This document shows, one piece after another, positions 8,067-16,612 of a stretch of DNA of 64,000 nucleotides. Positions within the stretch are counted from its first letter, which is position 1, and each line of letters opens with the position of its first letter. The notes below the pieces were generated by a model. That model was given only the letters and a program-made list of their open reading frames with translations. It was not told where the DNA came from and did no database searches. The DNA is from an uncultured Flavobacteriaceae bacterium (GTDB lineage Bacteria; Bacteroidota; Bacteroidia; Flavobacteriales; Flavobacteriaceae), in contig CANLUS010000001.1 in NCBI GenBank assembly GCA_947494325.1, forward strand, positions 620,001-684,000, given 5' to 3'. The position numbers were made by a program, and so were the translations under genes.

Positions 8067-9374
8067 CTATTCTTGAACTTTTAGTAAAAAGTAGTTCTTT
8101 TTACCGCGTTGTAGTACTATATATTTATCTGCGATAAGATCTTTTTCCGTAATCAAATAATCATCTTTCACCTTCTCTTTATTTACAGAAACTGCATTCT
8201 CTTTTAAGGCTCTTCGAGCATCACCATTAGAGTTTAAAAAGTTAGTTTTAGCAGCTAAAGCGCCAATCATGTCTAAGCCATTGGCTATACTATCTTTAGC
8301 AATCTCGGCTTGAGGTACACCATCAAAAACATCTAAAAAGGTTTGTTCATCCAACCCTTTTAAATCGGCCGCAGTAGATTTTCCAAATAAGATATTTGAA
8401 GCTACAGTTGCTTTATCTAATGATTCTTTACTATGTACAAAAATGGTGACCTCCTCTGCTAGCTTTTTTTGTAATAAACGCATATGTGGAGCTTCTGCAT
8501 GAGCTACTATTAATGCATCTATAGTTTCTTTATCTAAAAAGGTGAAAATCTTGATATATTTTTCAGCATCCTCATCTGTTGTATTTAGCCAAAATTGATA
8601 AAATTTATAAACAGAAGTTTTATCGGCATCTAGCCAAACGTTACCTCCTTCTGATTTCCCAAACTTTGATCCATCTGCTTTTGTGATAAGAGGGCATGTC
8701 ATTGCATATGCTTTTGCCTCTACTCCTTCATTCATTCTGCGCACTAATTCTGTTCCTGTGGTAATGTTTCCCCATTGATCACTTCCTCCCATTTGAAGCA
8801 TGCAATTGTGCGTTTTATATAAATGGTAAAAATCGTAGCCTTGAATTAATTGGTAGGTAAACTCTGTAAATGACATTCCTGATCCTGCTTCACCTGTGAG
8901 TCGTTTTTTCACCGAATCTTTCGCCATCATATAATTCACAGAAATTCGCTTCCCTACTTCACGCGCAAAATCGATAAATGAAAAGTTTTTCATCCAATCG
9001 TAGTTATTCACAAGAATTGGTGCATTTTCTGCGGAAGCGTCAAAATTTAAAAAACGAGTCATCGTATTTCTAATTCCGGCTACATTATGAGCTAATTGCT
9101 CTTCGTTTAATAGGTTTCGTTCATCAGATTTTCCAGAGGGATCTCCGATCATTCCTGTAGCGCCACCTACTAAGGCGATCGGTCGATGTCCGGCTCTTTC
9201 CATATGGACGAGTAAAATAATAGGCACCAAACTACCAATGTGAAGAGAATCGGAAGTCGGATCAAATCCAATATAACCTGTAGTACTTTCCTTTAATAAT
9301 TGCTCTTCAGTACCTGGCATAATATCATGTACCATTCCTCTCCAACGTAATTCTTCTACTAAATTTTTAGACAT
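8067..9374 (-). CDS. tyrS: Tyrosyl-tRNA synthetase
   Basis: 435-residue class I aminoacyl-tRNA synthetase that charges tRNA-Tyr. The HIGH-type motif is [10 protein letters not shown] near residue 46, and the KMSKS-type motif is [11 protein letters not shown]. The tyrosine-site segment [11 protein letters not shown] and the [10 protein letters not shown] motif are both intact. The C-terminal 70 residues ([19 protein letters not shown]) form the S4-like RNA-binding domain. Length and order match bacterial TyrRS. It is transcribed alone from a good -7 element at 9395-9402 and ends convergent to the DinB-like gene. Confidence 0.97.
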   Translation of the reverse strand: MSKNLVEELRWRGMVHDIMPGTEEQLLKESTTGYIGFDPTSDSLHIGSLVPIILLVHMERAGHRPIALVGGATGMIGDPSGKSDERNLLNEEQLAHNVAGIRNTMTRFLNFDASAENAPILVNNYDWMKNFSFIDFAREVGKRISVNYMMAKDSVKKRLTGEAGSGMSFTEFTYQLIQGYDFYHLYKTHNCMLQMGGSDQWGNITTGTELVRRMNEGVEAKAYAMTCPLITKADGSKFGKSEGGNVWLDADKTSVYKFYQFWLNTTDEDAEKYIKIFTFLDKETIDALIVAHAEAPHMRLLQKKLAEEVTIFVHSKESLDKATVASNILFGKSTAADLKGLDEQTFLDVFDGVPQAEIAKDSIANGLDMIGALAAKTNFLNSNGDARRALKENAVSVNKEKVKDDYLITEKDLIADKYIVLQRGKKNYFLLKVQE

Positions 9375-9394
9375 CCTTTTTAACTAAATTTCAG

Positions 9395-9402
9395 CAAAGA
9401 TA
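9395..9402 (-). promoter_or_regulatory. -7 promoter element of tyrS
   Basis: On the reverse strand this reads TATCTTTG followed by C, a full TAnnTTTGc match about 20 bp before the tyrS ATG. A TTTG further upstream lies about 25 bp away, longer than the usual spacing. Confidence 0.5.
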
Positions 9403-9455
9403 TATTTATCATTATAAACATAAAAGACAAATAGAAAAAAGACTAATTTCGTGTT

Positions 9456-10463
9456 ATGATTTTAGTCACTGGAGGTACCGGTTTAGTAGGAGCGCATTTG
9501 TTGTATCAGCTCTCGTTGGAAAATAATACTCCAATTATAGCGATTCATCGTAACACTAGTGATTTGAGTGCAGTAAAACGTGTTTTTAGCTACTACTCCA
9601 CGGACTTTGAGAATTTATTCGATAAAATTACATGGAAAATTGCCGATGTTAATGATATTCCTTCTTTGAAAGAGGCTTTTGTAGGTATCACTCATGTCTA
9701 TCATAGCGCAGCTATTATTTCTTTCAACAAAAAGGATGATGGATTGCTGAGAAAGGTAAATATTGAAGGCACTGCGAATATGGTAAATATTGCGATTGAT
9801 TCGAATATAAAAAAATTCTGTTTCGTGAGTTCTGTGGCTGCTATTGGTAAATTTAAAAATCAGCTCGAAGTGACTGAAGAAAATGATTGGAATCCGGAGG
9901 ATGCTACTAACGGCTATGCCATTTCAAAATTTGGTGCCGAAAATGAAGTCTGGAGAGCGTCTCAAGAAGGTCTCGATGTTGTGATTGTTAATCCTGGTGT
10001 TATTTTAGGTCCTGGATTTTGGCATAGTGGTTCTGGTAAAATTTTCGAAAGTGTATATCAAGGTTTTAAGTTTTATACCGAAGGGATAACCGGGTATGTG
10101 GGTGTTAAAGATGTTGTACGTAGTATGATTACTTTAATGAGAAGTAACTTGACTGATGAACGCTATATTTTGGTTGCCGAAAATCGTTCTTTTAAAGATA
10201 TTGTTTTCGCTATTGCAGATGAATTTAAAATTAATAGACCGTCGGTAAAAGTAACACCTTTTTTGAGAGAGCTAGCTTGGAGATTTGCTATTTTAAAAAG
10301 TATTTTTACCCGAAAACCAGCATTTATTACAAAAGAATCTATTCGTGCGAGTAATCGTATTACCAAATACAACAATCAGAAAATCATATCAGATATCGAC
10401 TTTTCTTTTGAACCTATAAGAGAAACAATACAAAATACTTGTCGGCATTATACCGATAAATAG
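9456..10463 (+). CDS. NAD-dependent epimerase/dehydratase family protein
   Basis: 335-residue short-chain (extended SDR) enzyme. The N-terminal Rossmann motif GGTGLVGAHL binds NAD(P). The catalytic tyrosine/lysine pair is in YAISKFGAE, preceded by FVSSVAAIG, which supplies the serine. Such proteins act on nucleotide sugars, or reduce ketones and dihydroflavonol-like substrates. The substrate cannot be decided here; the NPGVILGPGFW motif is typical of the dihydroflavonol-4-reductase-like branch. It is divergent from tyrS, with a TAATTTCG -7-like element just upstream, and convergent with the DUF4296 gene. Confidence 0.85.
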   Translation: MILVTGGTGLVGAHLLYQLSLENNTPIIAIHRNTSDLSAVKRVFSYYSTDFENLFDKITWKIADVNDIPSLKEAFVGITHVYHSAAIISFNKKDDGLLRKVNIEGTANMVNIAIDSNIKKFCFVSSVAAIGKFKNQLEVTEENDWNPEDATNGYAISKFGAENEVWRASQEGLDVVIVNPGVILGPGFWHSGSGKIFESVYQGFKFYTEGITGYVGVKDVVRSMITLMRSNLTDERYILVAENRSFKDIVFAIADEFKINRPSVKVTPFLRELAWRFAILKSIFTRKPAFITKESIRASNRITKYNNQKIISDIDFSFEPIRETIQNTCRHYTDK

Positions 10464-10465
10464 TA

Positions 10466-10930
10466 CTATTTTTTTAGTTCTTCTTTGCTCAAATCTTTAA
10501 TAGATTGTACTTCCTGTTTTTTTCTCTTTTCTTTATTGCTTCTGCGGATAGAGTCTTTTTTCCAAATAGGCAAAGTAGGGTCGATATCGGCAGACATCGG
10601 ATCATAGCTTTCTTTTATCTTTCGAAGCTTTAATTCTACCTGCTGAAACATTTTTTCGTACTCTTCTATTTTCGAAGTATAGTATATGTTACTTTCCATA
10701 AACCTTGCGCTATCGATCTTAAATTTTTGATAGACAAATGGCAGATAATTAATCTTTCTTTGACTTTTACCATTCTTAACTGTTTTTGCGTTATCAGCAA
10801 TTATAACGGCCGTCCATAGTTCGATCATTTGATCTTTTGGGATCAAATTTTCAGGTTTCTTATAAATAGTTCTACTTGTACATGAACATATGAATAGAAA
10901 AAGAAATAGTATGTATGTTAATCTTTGCAA
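10466..10930 (-). CDS. DUF4296 family lipoprotein
   Basis: 154 residues with a lipoprotein signal peptide ending FICSC (Cys17). The body is helical and charged (YYTSKIEEYEKMFQQVELKL) and matches the Bacteroidota DUF4296 family as I know it. A highly charged Lys/Arg/Glu tail follows. The gene begins 1 bp after the dihydroorotase stop, so it belongs to the same operon (polyprenol-phosphate glycosyltransferase, dihydroorotase, DUF4296). Function unknown; it is likely a periplasm-facing membrane-anchored protein. Confidence 0.8.
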   Translation of the reverse strand: MQRLTYILFLFLFICSCTSRTIYKKPENLIPKDQMIELWTAVIIADNAKTVKNGKSQRKINYLPFVYQKFKIDSARFMESNIYYTSKIEEYEKMFQQVELKLRKIKESYDPMSADIDPTLPIWKKDSIRRSNKEKRKKQEVQSIKDLSKEELKK

Positions 10931-10931
10931 A

Positions 10932-12272
10932 TTATCTATTGAATGTTATTCTTTTTCCTTTAATCAAATCGTTAAACTTTCCTTGATTGTAGATCAAATG
11001 ACCATTTACAAAGGTATGTGAAACAACCGAATTAAAAGTAGTTCCTTCGAAAGGAGACCAACCGCATTTATACAAAATATTTTCCTTACTTACCGTATGT
11101 TTCGTGTTCGTATCTACGATAACTAAATCGGCATGATACCCTTCTTTTATAAAGCCTCTTTTCTCTATGTTAAATAATTTAGCCGGATTATGGCACATCT
11201 TTTCTACCAATTTTTCTATGCTAATCATTCCTTGTTTGTGACAAGCAATCATTGCTTGAAGTGTATGCTGAACTAGTGGGCCACCACTTGGAGCTTTTGT
11301 ATATACCTGTGCTTTTTCTTCTGCTGTATGTGGTGCGTGATCTGTAGCGATCACGTCAATTCTATCATCTAATAAGGCCTTCCATAAACCTTCTTTATCT
11401 TTTTTGGTTTTTACAGCAGGGTTCCATTTAATCAAAGTTCCTTTTTCTTTATAAAAAGAAGCATCGAACCATAAATGGTGTGTACATACTTCGGCAGTAA
11501 TTTGTTTCTCCTCTAAAGGAATATCATTTCGAAACAAAGCTGTTTCTTTAGCAGTTGATAAATGAAAAACATGTAATCTTGCCCCTGTTTCTTTAGCTAG
11601 TGCAATGGCTTTAGATGAAGAAATATAACAAGCTTCTTCACTTCTAATTTCTGGATGCATTTCAATTGGGATGTCGTCGCCATATTGTTCCTTGGCTTTT
11701 GCCAAGTTTTCTCGGATAGTGCCCTCGTCTTCACAATGTACTGCAATGAGCATTTTGGTCGAAGAAAATATCTTTTTCAATACCTCTTCATTATCCACTA
11801 ACATGTTCCCAGTTGAGGATCCTAAAAATAACTTTATAGCTGCTACTTTTTTAGGGTCTGTTTTTAATAATTCTTCCAAATTATCATTTGTACCACCGAA
11901 CATAAAAGAATAATTGGCATACGACGTTTTTGATGCATTTATAAATTTATCTTCCAACAATTTTTGCGTGGTAGCTTGAGGCACCGTGTTCGGCATCTCA
12001 ATAAAGGTTGTTATTCCACCTGCAACTGCCGCCCTACTCTCCGTCGCAATAGTTGCTTTATGTGTTAACCCTGGTTCTCTAAAATGAACTTGATCATCTA
12101 TAATTCCAGGCATGAGTATTTTTCCGTTGGCATCTATAACTTCAACATTTTCATCTGATGGAATTAAATCTAGACCAATATGATCTATAAGTCCCTCTTT
12201 TATTAAGAGATCTGATTTGAAACTTTTCCCTTCATTTACGATCTCTGCATTTTTAATAAGTATCTGTTTCAT
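10932..12272 (-). CDS. pyrC: Dihydroorotase-like amidohydrolase
   Basis: 446 residues, matching the class I dihydroorotase/allantoinase branch of the amidohydrolase superfamily. Dihydroorotase closes carbamoyl-aspartate to dihydroorotate in pyrimidine synthesis. The order of metal-site motifs is present: DDQVHFREPGLTHK, the lysine segment AIKLFLGSSTGNML, AVHCEDEG, LHVFHLSTAKE and VIATDHAPH. The first motif has Gln in place of the first His of the usual HxH, so one zinc ligand is altered. I believe other Bacteroidota members show this, but I cannot check. It sits between a polyprenol-phosphate mannosyltransferase-like gene and a DUF4296 lipoprotein with 1-bp gaps, indicating one operon. Confidence 0.85.
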   Translation of the reverse strand: MKQILIKNAEIVNEGKSFKSDLLIKEGLIDHIGLDLIPSDENVEVIDANGKILMPGIIDDQVHFREPGLTHKATIATESRAAVAGGITTFIEMPNTVPQATTQKLLEDKFINASKTSYANYSFMFGGTNDNLEELLKTDPKKVAAIKLFLGSSTGNMLVDNEEVLKKIFSSTKMLIAVHCEDEGTIRENLAKAKEQYGDDIPIEMHPEIRSEEACYISSSKAIALAKETGARLHVFHLSTAKETALFRNDIPLEEKQITAEVCTHHLWFDASFYKEKGTLIKWNPAVKTKKDKEGLWKALLDDRIDVIATDHAPHTAEEKAQVYTKAPSGGPLVQHTLQAMIACHKQGMISIEKLVEKMCHNPAKLFNIEKRGFIKEGYHADLVIVDTNTKHTVSKENILYKCGWSPFEGTTFNSVVSHTFVNGHLIYNQGKFNDLIKGKRITFNR

Positions 12273-12273
12273 T

Positions 12274-13005
12274 TTATCTGTCTTTTTTTGGTAATCCCTT
12301 CAGCGCCATTTGAATCACTCCAAAGATCGCCTCACTAATAATACCACCATCCATTTTAGATATTCCCTTCTCTCTATCGGTAAAAACGATTGATTTTTCT
12401 TTGATCTTAAAGCCATGTTTCCATGCTTTAAATTTCATTTCAATTTGAAAAGCATATCCAACAAATTTAATTTTCTCTAAATTAATTGTTTCTAATACGT
12501 TTCTTTTATAGCATACGAAACCAGCCGTTGTATCACTAACAGGAATTCTCGTAATTAATTTTACATATTTAGAGGCAAAGTAGGATAAGAGCAATCTTTT
12601 CATGTCCCAATTTATGACATTGACCTTATTATTGATATATCTAGATCCCACTGACACGTCGGCTCCATCCAAGGCACATGTATTATACAGTTGTATTAAA
12701 TCATTTGGATTGTGAGAAAAATCTCCATCCATTTCAATGATATATTTATATGTTCTGTTTAGCGCCCAATTAAACCCATGAATATAAGCTAAGCCGAGCC
12801 CATTTTTTTCAGACCTTTCTTCAATAAATAATCGGTCCTTAAACTCTTTTTGTAATTCTTTTACGATGTTTCCCGTACCATCTGGAGAGTTATCATCAAC
12901 TATCAAAATATCGAAAGCTTTATGCTGAGAAAAAGTAGCTCTAATGATCGATTCGATATTTTCTTTTTCGTTGTATGTAGGTATTATTACAAGTGTATCT
13001 TGCAT
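12274..13005 (-). CDS. Polyprenol monophosphomannose synthase-like glycosyltransferase
   Basis: 243-residue GT-A fold, family 2 glycosyltransferase. It starts VIIPTYNEKENIESII and has IVDDNSPDGTGNIV and IIEMDGDFSHNPNDL, the metal and nucleotide-sugar signatures of dolichol/polyprenol-phosphate mannose synthases. The DTTAGFVCYKRNVL segment is also typical. There is no C-terminal membrane domain. It probably loads mannose or a related sugar onto a polyprenyl phosphate carrier for envelope glycan or protein glycosylation. It is the first gene of a three-gene operon with a strong -7 element at 13026-13033. Confidence 0.88.
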   Translation of the reverse strand: MQDTLVIIPTYNEKENIESIIRATFSQHKAFDILIVDDNSPDGTGNIVKELQKEFKDRLFIEERSEKNGLGLAYIHGFNWALNRTYKYIIEMDGDFSHNPNDLIQLYNTCALDGADVSVGSRYINNKVNVINWDMKRLLLSYFASKYVKLITRIPVSDTTAGFVCYKRNVLETINLEKIKFVGYAFQIEMKFKAWKHGFKIKEKSIVFTDREKGISKMDGGIISEAIFGVIQMALKGLPKKDR

Positions 13006-13025
13006 TCAATCGGGTATTTAATCTA

Positions 13026-13033
13026 CAAAGGTA
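13026..13033 (-). promoter_or_regulatory. -7 promoter element of the glycosyltransferase-dihydroorotase operon
   Basis: The reverse strand reads TACCTTTG, a perfect TAnnTTTG, about 20 bp before the ATG at 13005. A palindrome (13045-13059) lies just upstream where a -33 element would be. Confidence 0.5.
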
Positions 13034-13044
13034 CATTTATTTAT

Positions 13045-13059
13045 CACTAATTTTTAGTG
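13045..13059. promoter_or_regulatory. Palindrome in a divergent promoter region
   Basis: CACTAATTTTTAGTG has perfect six-base arms (CACTAA/TTAGTG) around TTT. It lies between the divergent glycosyltransferase and DUF4271 promoters, 12 bp upstream of the -7 element at 13026. It could be a regulator site, or chance in AT-rich DNA. Confidence 0.25.
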
Positions 13060-13120
13060 TCGAAAGTTTAAAAATTTCATAAATAAAATGGAGTGTTTTT
13101 TTGCTTAACTTCGCATAATT

Positions 13121-13783
13121 ATGTTAGAAGCCACCGAAAGAGTACTGCATACAAAAGATTGGATTACGTTTCTACTTTTACTGGTATTTACACTTTTTGT
13201 AATTATTAAATACCATCATAATGAACGCTTATCACGGCTCTTTTCGCTAATTTTTTCGCGTAATTATTTGGTGATTTATTCAAAATACTCCCCTTTAGTA
13301 TTGAACTCATTTCATCTTTTTTTTGCTGTCATTCAATTATTTATCTTCTCTATTACCATTTTTATTGGCATAAAAGCGAATAGTTCCATAGCAAAAGAGT
13401 TTGAGTTTTCGTTTTTTCTAAGCATTGTAACAGGTGTTTTTATATTTACAGTATTACGATATTTTCTAGGTAAATTATTGGCAATTCTTTTCGATTTAGA
13501 GAAAGAACATGAAAGTCTTACATATCTTAAAATGAGCTATTTAAGTAATTTTTGCCTTCTTATTTTTCCATTACTTATTCTAACATTATATCTATTTTAT
13601 GATTCTTCAATTGCCGCCATCATAGTTGCTTCGATTGCTATTTTTATTCTGTTACTGTACTATGTATTAATTATTAAAAACAACCAAAAACTTATTTTAA
13701 AGAACTTCTTTTATTTTATTTTGTATCTTTGCGCCCTTGAAGTAGCGCCCCTAATATTTTTGTATAAGCTATTTATTATTTAG
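13121..13783 (+). CDS. DUF4271 family membrane protein
   Basis: 220 residues with about six hydrophobic segments, beginning WITFLLLLVFTLFVIIKYHH, consistent with a polytopic inner-membrane protein. The sequence YLVIYSKYSPLVLNSFHLFF and the gene order (DUF4271, uroporphyrinogen-III synthase-like, recA on the other strand) fit the Bacteroidota DUF4271 family. Function unknown. A TAACTTCG -7-like element lies at 13106-13113. The next gene starts 15 bp later, so the two are probably co-transcribed. Confidence 0.85.
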   Translation: MLEATERVLHTKDWITFLLLLVFTLFVIIKYHHNERLSRLFSLIFSRNYLVIYSKYSPLVLNSFHLFFAVIQLFIFSITIFIGIKANSSIAKEFEFSFFLSIVTGVFIFTVLRYFLGKLLAILFDLEKEHESLTYLKMSYLSNFCLLIFPLLILTLYLFYDSSIAAIIVASIAIFILLLYYVLIIKNNQKLILKNFFYFILYLCALEVAPLIFLYKLFII

Positions 13784-13798
13784 GAGTTATAATAAGAA

Positions 13799-14548
13799 AT
13801 GAGTATGAAAGTTAAGACAATTTTAGTTTCGCAACCAGCCCCAAACGCGAAACATTCTCCATACTTTGATTTATCCGAAAAGCAAAAAGTAAAGATTGAT
13901 TTTAGATCTTTTATTCATGTTGAAGGAGAATCGTCGAGAGAAGTTAGAAATCAAAAAATAGATTTTGCAAATTTTACGGCTGTCATTTTTACAAGTAGAA
14001 ATGCCATTAATAATTACTTCAGGTTAGCTGAAGAAATGCGTTTTAAAGTTCCGGATGATATGAAGTATTTCTGTCAGTCTGAAGCTGTAGCCTATTATTT
14101 ACAAAAATATGTGGTTTATAGAAAGCGTAAAATATATGTTGGAGAGCGTACCTTCCAAGACTTAACAAAACTCATTAAGAAGCATAAAACTGAGAAGTTT
14201 CTATTGCCTTCTTCTGACAAGCTAAAACCTATTGTTCCTCAAATTTTAGATGAATTAGAGGTTACTTGGGAAAGAGCTATTCTTTTTAAAACTGTGGTAA
14301 GTGATTTATCTGATTTACAGAATGTGTATTACGATGTACTTGTATTTTTCAGTCCTTCAGGAATAAAATCTTTGTTTGAAAATTTTCCTGACTTTGAACA
14401 AAATAAAACACGTATTGCAGTGTTTGGAAACACTACCGTCAAAGCTGCTGAAGAAGCAGGTTTGCGCGTAGATATTGCTGCTCCTACAAAAGAAACACCA
14501 TCGATGACCATGGCATTAGAACATTATATTAAAAACGTAAATAAATAA
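13799..14548 (+). CDS. hemD: Uroporphyrinogen-III synthase family protein
   Basis: 249 residues with the HemD-type two-lobed architecture: ILVSQPAPN at the N-terminus, FTAVIFTSRNAINNYF in the first lobe, and YDVLVFFSPSGIKSLFENF with IAVFGNTTVKAAEEAGL in the second. The enzyme cyclises hydroxymethylbilane to uroporphyrinogen III in haem synthesis. HemD sequences diverge greatly, so the family call is firm but the biochemical role less so. The start may be six bases later (ATG at 13805). It is followed by a strong bidirectional terminator shared with recA. Confidence 0.75.
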   Translation: MSMKVKTILVSQPAPNAKHSPYFDLSEKQKVKIDFRSFIHVEGESSREVRNQKIDFANFTAVIFTSRNAINNYFRLAEEMRFKVPDDMKYFCQSEAVAYYLQKYVVYRKRKIYVGERTFQDLTKLIKKHKTEKFLLPSSDKLKPIVPQILDELEVTWERAILFKTVVSDLSDLQNVYYDVLVFFSPSGIKSLFENFPDFEQNKTRIAVFGNTTVKAAEEAGLRVDIAAPTKETPSMTMALEHYIKNVNK

Positions 14549-14570
14549 TAGTTTTCGTTATCAACTAAAA

Positions 14571-14597
14571 AACCCAACTTTAACAGTTGGGTTTTTT
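14571..14597. terminator. Bidirectional rho-independent terminator
   Basis: Nine-base stem AACCCAACT (14571-14579) and AGTTGGGTT (14585-14593) with loop TTAAC. It has A-rich sequence before it and a T-run after it, so it can serve both the convergent hemD-like gene and recA. Confidence 0.9.
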
Positions 14598-14617
14598 TAT
14601 GATCTATATTCTTATTA

Positions 14618-15625
14618 TTAGACTTCTTCGTTGAGATGCGCTATAATTTTACCTTCAAGCTCCTCAGCTAAATCTGGATTGTCTTTAATAAGTGCTTTTA
14701 CAGCATCTCTACCTTGCCCTAATTTTGTATCGCCATAACTAAACCAAGAGCCACTTTTCTTAACAATTCCGTATTCAACACCTAAATCTAATATTTCTCC
14801 AGTTTTAGATATTCCTTCCCCATACATAATGTCAAATTCTGCAATTTGAAATGGCGGGGCTACTTTGTTTTTGACCACTTTTACCTTTGTACTATTTCCT
14901 ATTACACGATCACCATCTTTAATCTGTGTTCTTCTACGAATATCTAAACGAACCGAAGCATAAAACTTTAAGGCATTACCACCTGTTGTTGTTTCCGGGT
15001 TTCCAAACATCACACCTATCTTTTCACGTAACTGGTTAATGAAAAATACGGTACAATTTGTTTTGCTTATGGTTCCCGTTAACTTTCTTAGTGCTTGAGA
15101 CATTAAACGCGCATGTAAACCCATTTTAGAGTCTCCCATTTCACCTTCAATTTCACTTTTAGGTGTTAACGCCGCTACCGAATCAATAACTACAATATCA
15201 ACAGCACCTGAACGAATTAAGTTGTCTGCAATCTCTAGTGCTTGTTCACCATGATCAGGTTGAGAAATAATTAAGTTATCTATATCAACACCTAATTTTT
15301 GAGCATAAAAACGATCAAAGGCATGTTCTGCATCGATAAAGGCAGCGATTCCTCCTCCTTTCTGAGCTTCTGCAATGGCGTGTAACGTTAAGGTTGTTTT
15401 TCCTGATGATTCCGGTCCATAAATTTCAATGACTCTACCTCTTGGGTATCCATTTACACCGAGCGCAATGTCTAAACCTAAGGAACCCGACGGGATTGCG
15501 TCTACCTCTTCGGTAACATTATCACCTAAGCGCATCACAGAGCCTTTCCCGTACGTTTTATCTAATTTATCTAAAGTAAGCTGTAACGCTTTTAATTTTG
15601 CTGATTTTTCTTTGTCTTCTGCCAT
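14618..15625 (-). CDS. recA: Recombinase A
   Basis: 335-residue RecA, the ATP-dependent strand-exchange protein for homologous recombination and SOS induction. The Walker A motif GPESSGKTT is near residue 70, and Walker B is [12 protein letters not shown]. The L1 segment [20 protein letters not shown] and the L2 segment [16 protein letters not shown] are intact, as is the central INQLREKIG. Length is normal and the C-terminus is acidic ([13 protein letters not shown]). It is monocistronic, ends at the shared terminator and begins near a TACTTTAG -7-like element. No LexA-type box is evident to me. Confidence 0.98.
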   Translation of the reverse strand: MAEDKEKSAKLKALQLTLDKLDKTYGKGSVMRLGDNVTEEVDAIPSGSLGLDIALGVNGYPRGRVIEIYGPESSGKTTLTLHAIAEAQKGGGIAAFIDAEHAFDRFYAQKLGVDIDNLIISQPDHGEQALEIADNLIRSGAVDIVVIDSVAALTPKSEIEGEMGDSKMGLHARLMSQALRKLTGTISKTNCTVFFINQLREKIGVMFGNPETTTGGNALKFYASVRLDIRRRTQIKDGDRVIGNSTKVKVVKNKVAPPFQIAEFDIMYGEGISKTGEILDLGVEYGIVKKSGSWFSYGDTKLGQGRDAVKALIKDNPDLAEELEGKIIAHLNEEV

Positions 15626-15720
15626 AATAACTGCTAAAAATAATTTGTGAAATAAGTGGAGCTAAAGTACAAAAAGATGTTGAATGAACTTGGCAGTTTA
15701 CAATCTTTAAAAAATTAAAA

Positions 15721-16530
15721 TTATTTATGATTCGACCGTTCGTTTTCAGCTATTAATTTCTTTTGATAACGTCCTTGAACAACATCAGTAATTACTAGTA
15801 TTAAAATTACAAAATAGAAGGTTGTTTTACTCATTGGTACAATTTCGTTTCCGAAAAGTTTCAAATGCGCTAAATGCCCTCCCTCAGTAACTAACATAAT
15901 ACCAACAATAAATAAAATGAATAATCCTAACACTTCGTACATTCTATTCTTCGCTAAAAAAGCTGAAATTTTATCCGCCATTAATAACATTAATAGTCCA
16001 CTTGCAACAATGGCAATTGCCATGACAATAAATGCTGTTGTCGAATTTTCAATTTCACTAGTTAGGCCAATTGCCGCTAAAATTGAATCGAAAGAAAACA
16101 CCAAATTCATAATGACAATACTTGTAATAACACTATTAGACGATTTCATTCTTTTAGAATCACCTTCAACATCATGACTTAAGTCTGGCACTGAAATCAT
16201 ATGCCATATTTCTTTAATTGCTGTGTATATAATAAAAGCACCTCCTGCTAGCACAATAATACTATGTCCGTTAAATGCAAATTTTACAACATTGTCAATA
16301 CCTCCGGTTAACCATGAAAAAGGTTCTTGAAAAAAATCAATAATAGAAACCAATACAAACAGTAATACGATTCTTAAAACAATCGCAATTAATATTCCTA
16401 CTTTGCGCACTCTTTTTTGATCTTCTTGCGGAGCCTTTTTTGATTCTAAAGAAATATATAAAAGATTATCAAATCCTAAAACAGCTTGCAACATGACAAG
16501 CATGAGTAATGTAAAAATTATTTCAATCAT
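15721..16530 (-). CDS. TerC family integral membrane protein
   Basis: 269 residues with about seven to eight membrane segments and the TerC signatures: LQAVLGFDNLLYISL near the N-terminus and NLVFSFDSILAAIGL in the middle. The acidic residues in GFDN and SFDS lie in the membrane and are conserved in the family. TerC proteins are linked to manganese/metal handling during protein export and to tellurite resistance. No ter gene cluster is nearby, so a general metal-homeostasis role is likelier than tellurite resistance. Confidence 0.88.
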   Translation of the reverse strand: MIEIIFTLLMLVMLQAVLGFDNLLYISLESKKAPQEDQKRVRKVGILIAIVLRIVLLFVLVSIIDFFQEPFSWLTGGIDNVVKFAFNGHSIIVLAGGAFIIYTAIKEIWHMISVPDLSHDVEGDSKRMKSSNSVITSIVIMNLVFSFDSILAAIGLTSEIENSTTAFIVMAIAIVASGLLMLLMADKISAFLAKNRMYEVLGLFILFIVGIMLVTEGGHLAHLKLFGNEIVPMSKTTFYFVILILVITDVVQGRYQKKLIAENERSNHK

Positions 16531-16612
16531 AAGAGGTTGGTATTTGTTACTTCGAGTGCAATAGTATTAAAAATAAAGTAAATCATAAAATAGTGTTTAC
16601 AAAAGTAATGGG

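Noticed and set aside
15721-16530. Tellurite-resistance cluster
   Set aside because: TerC-family membrane protein only; the other ter genes are absent from the neighbourhood.
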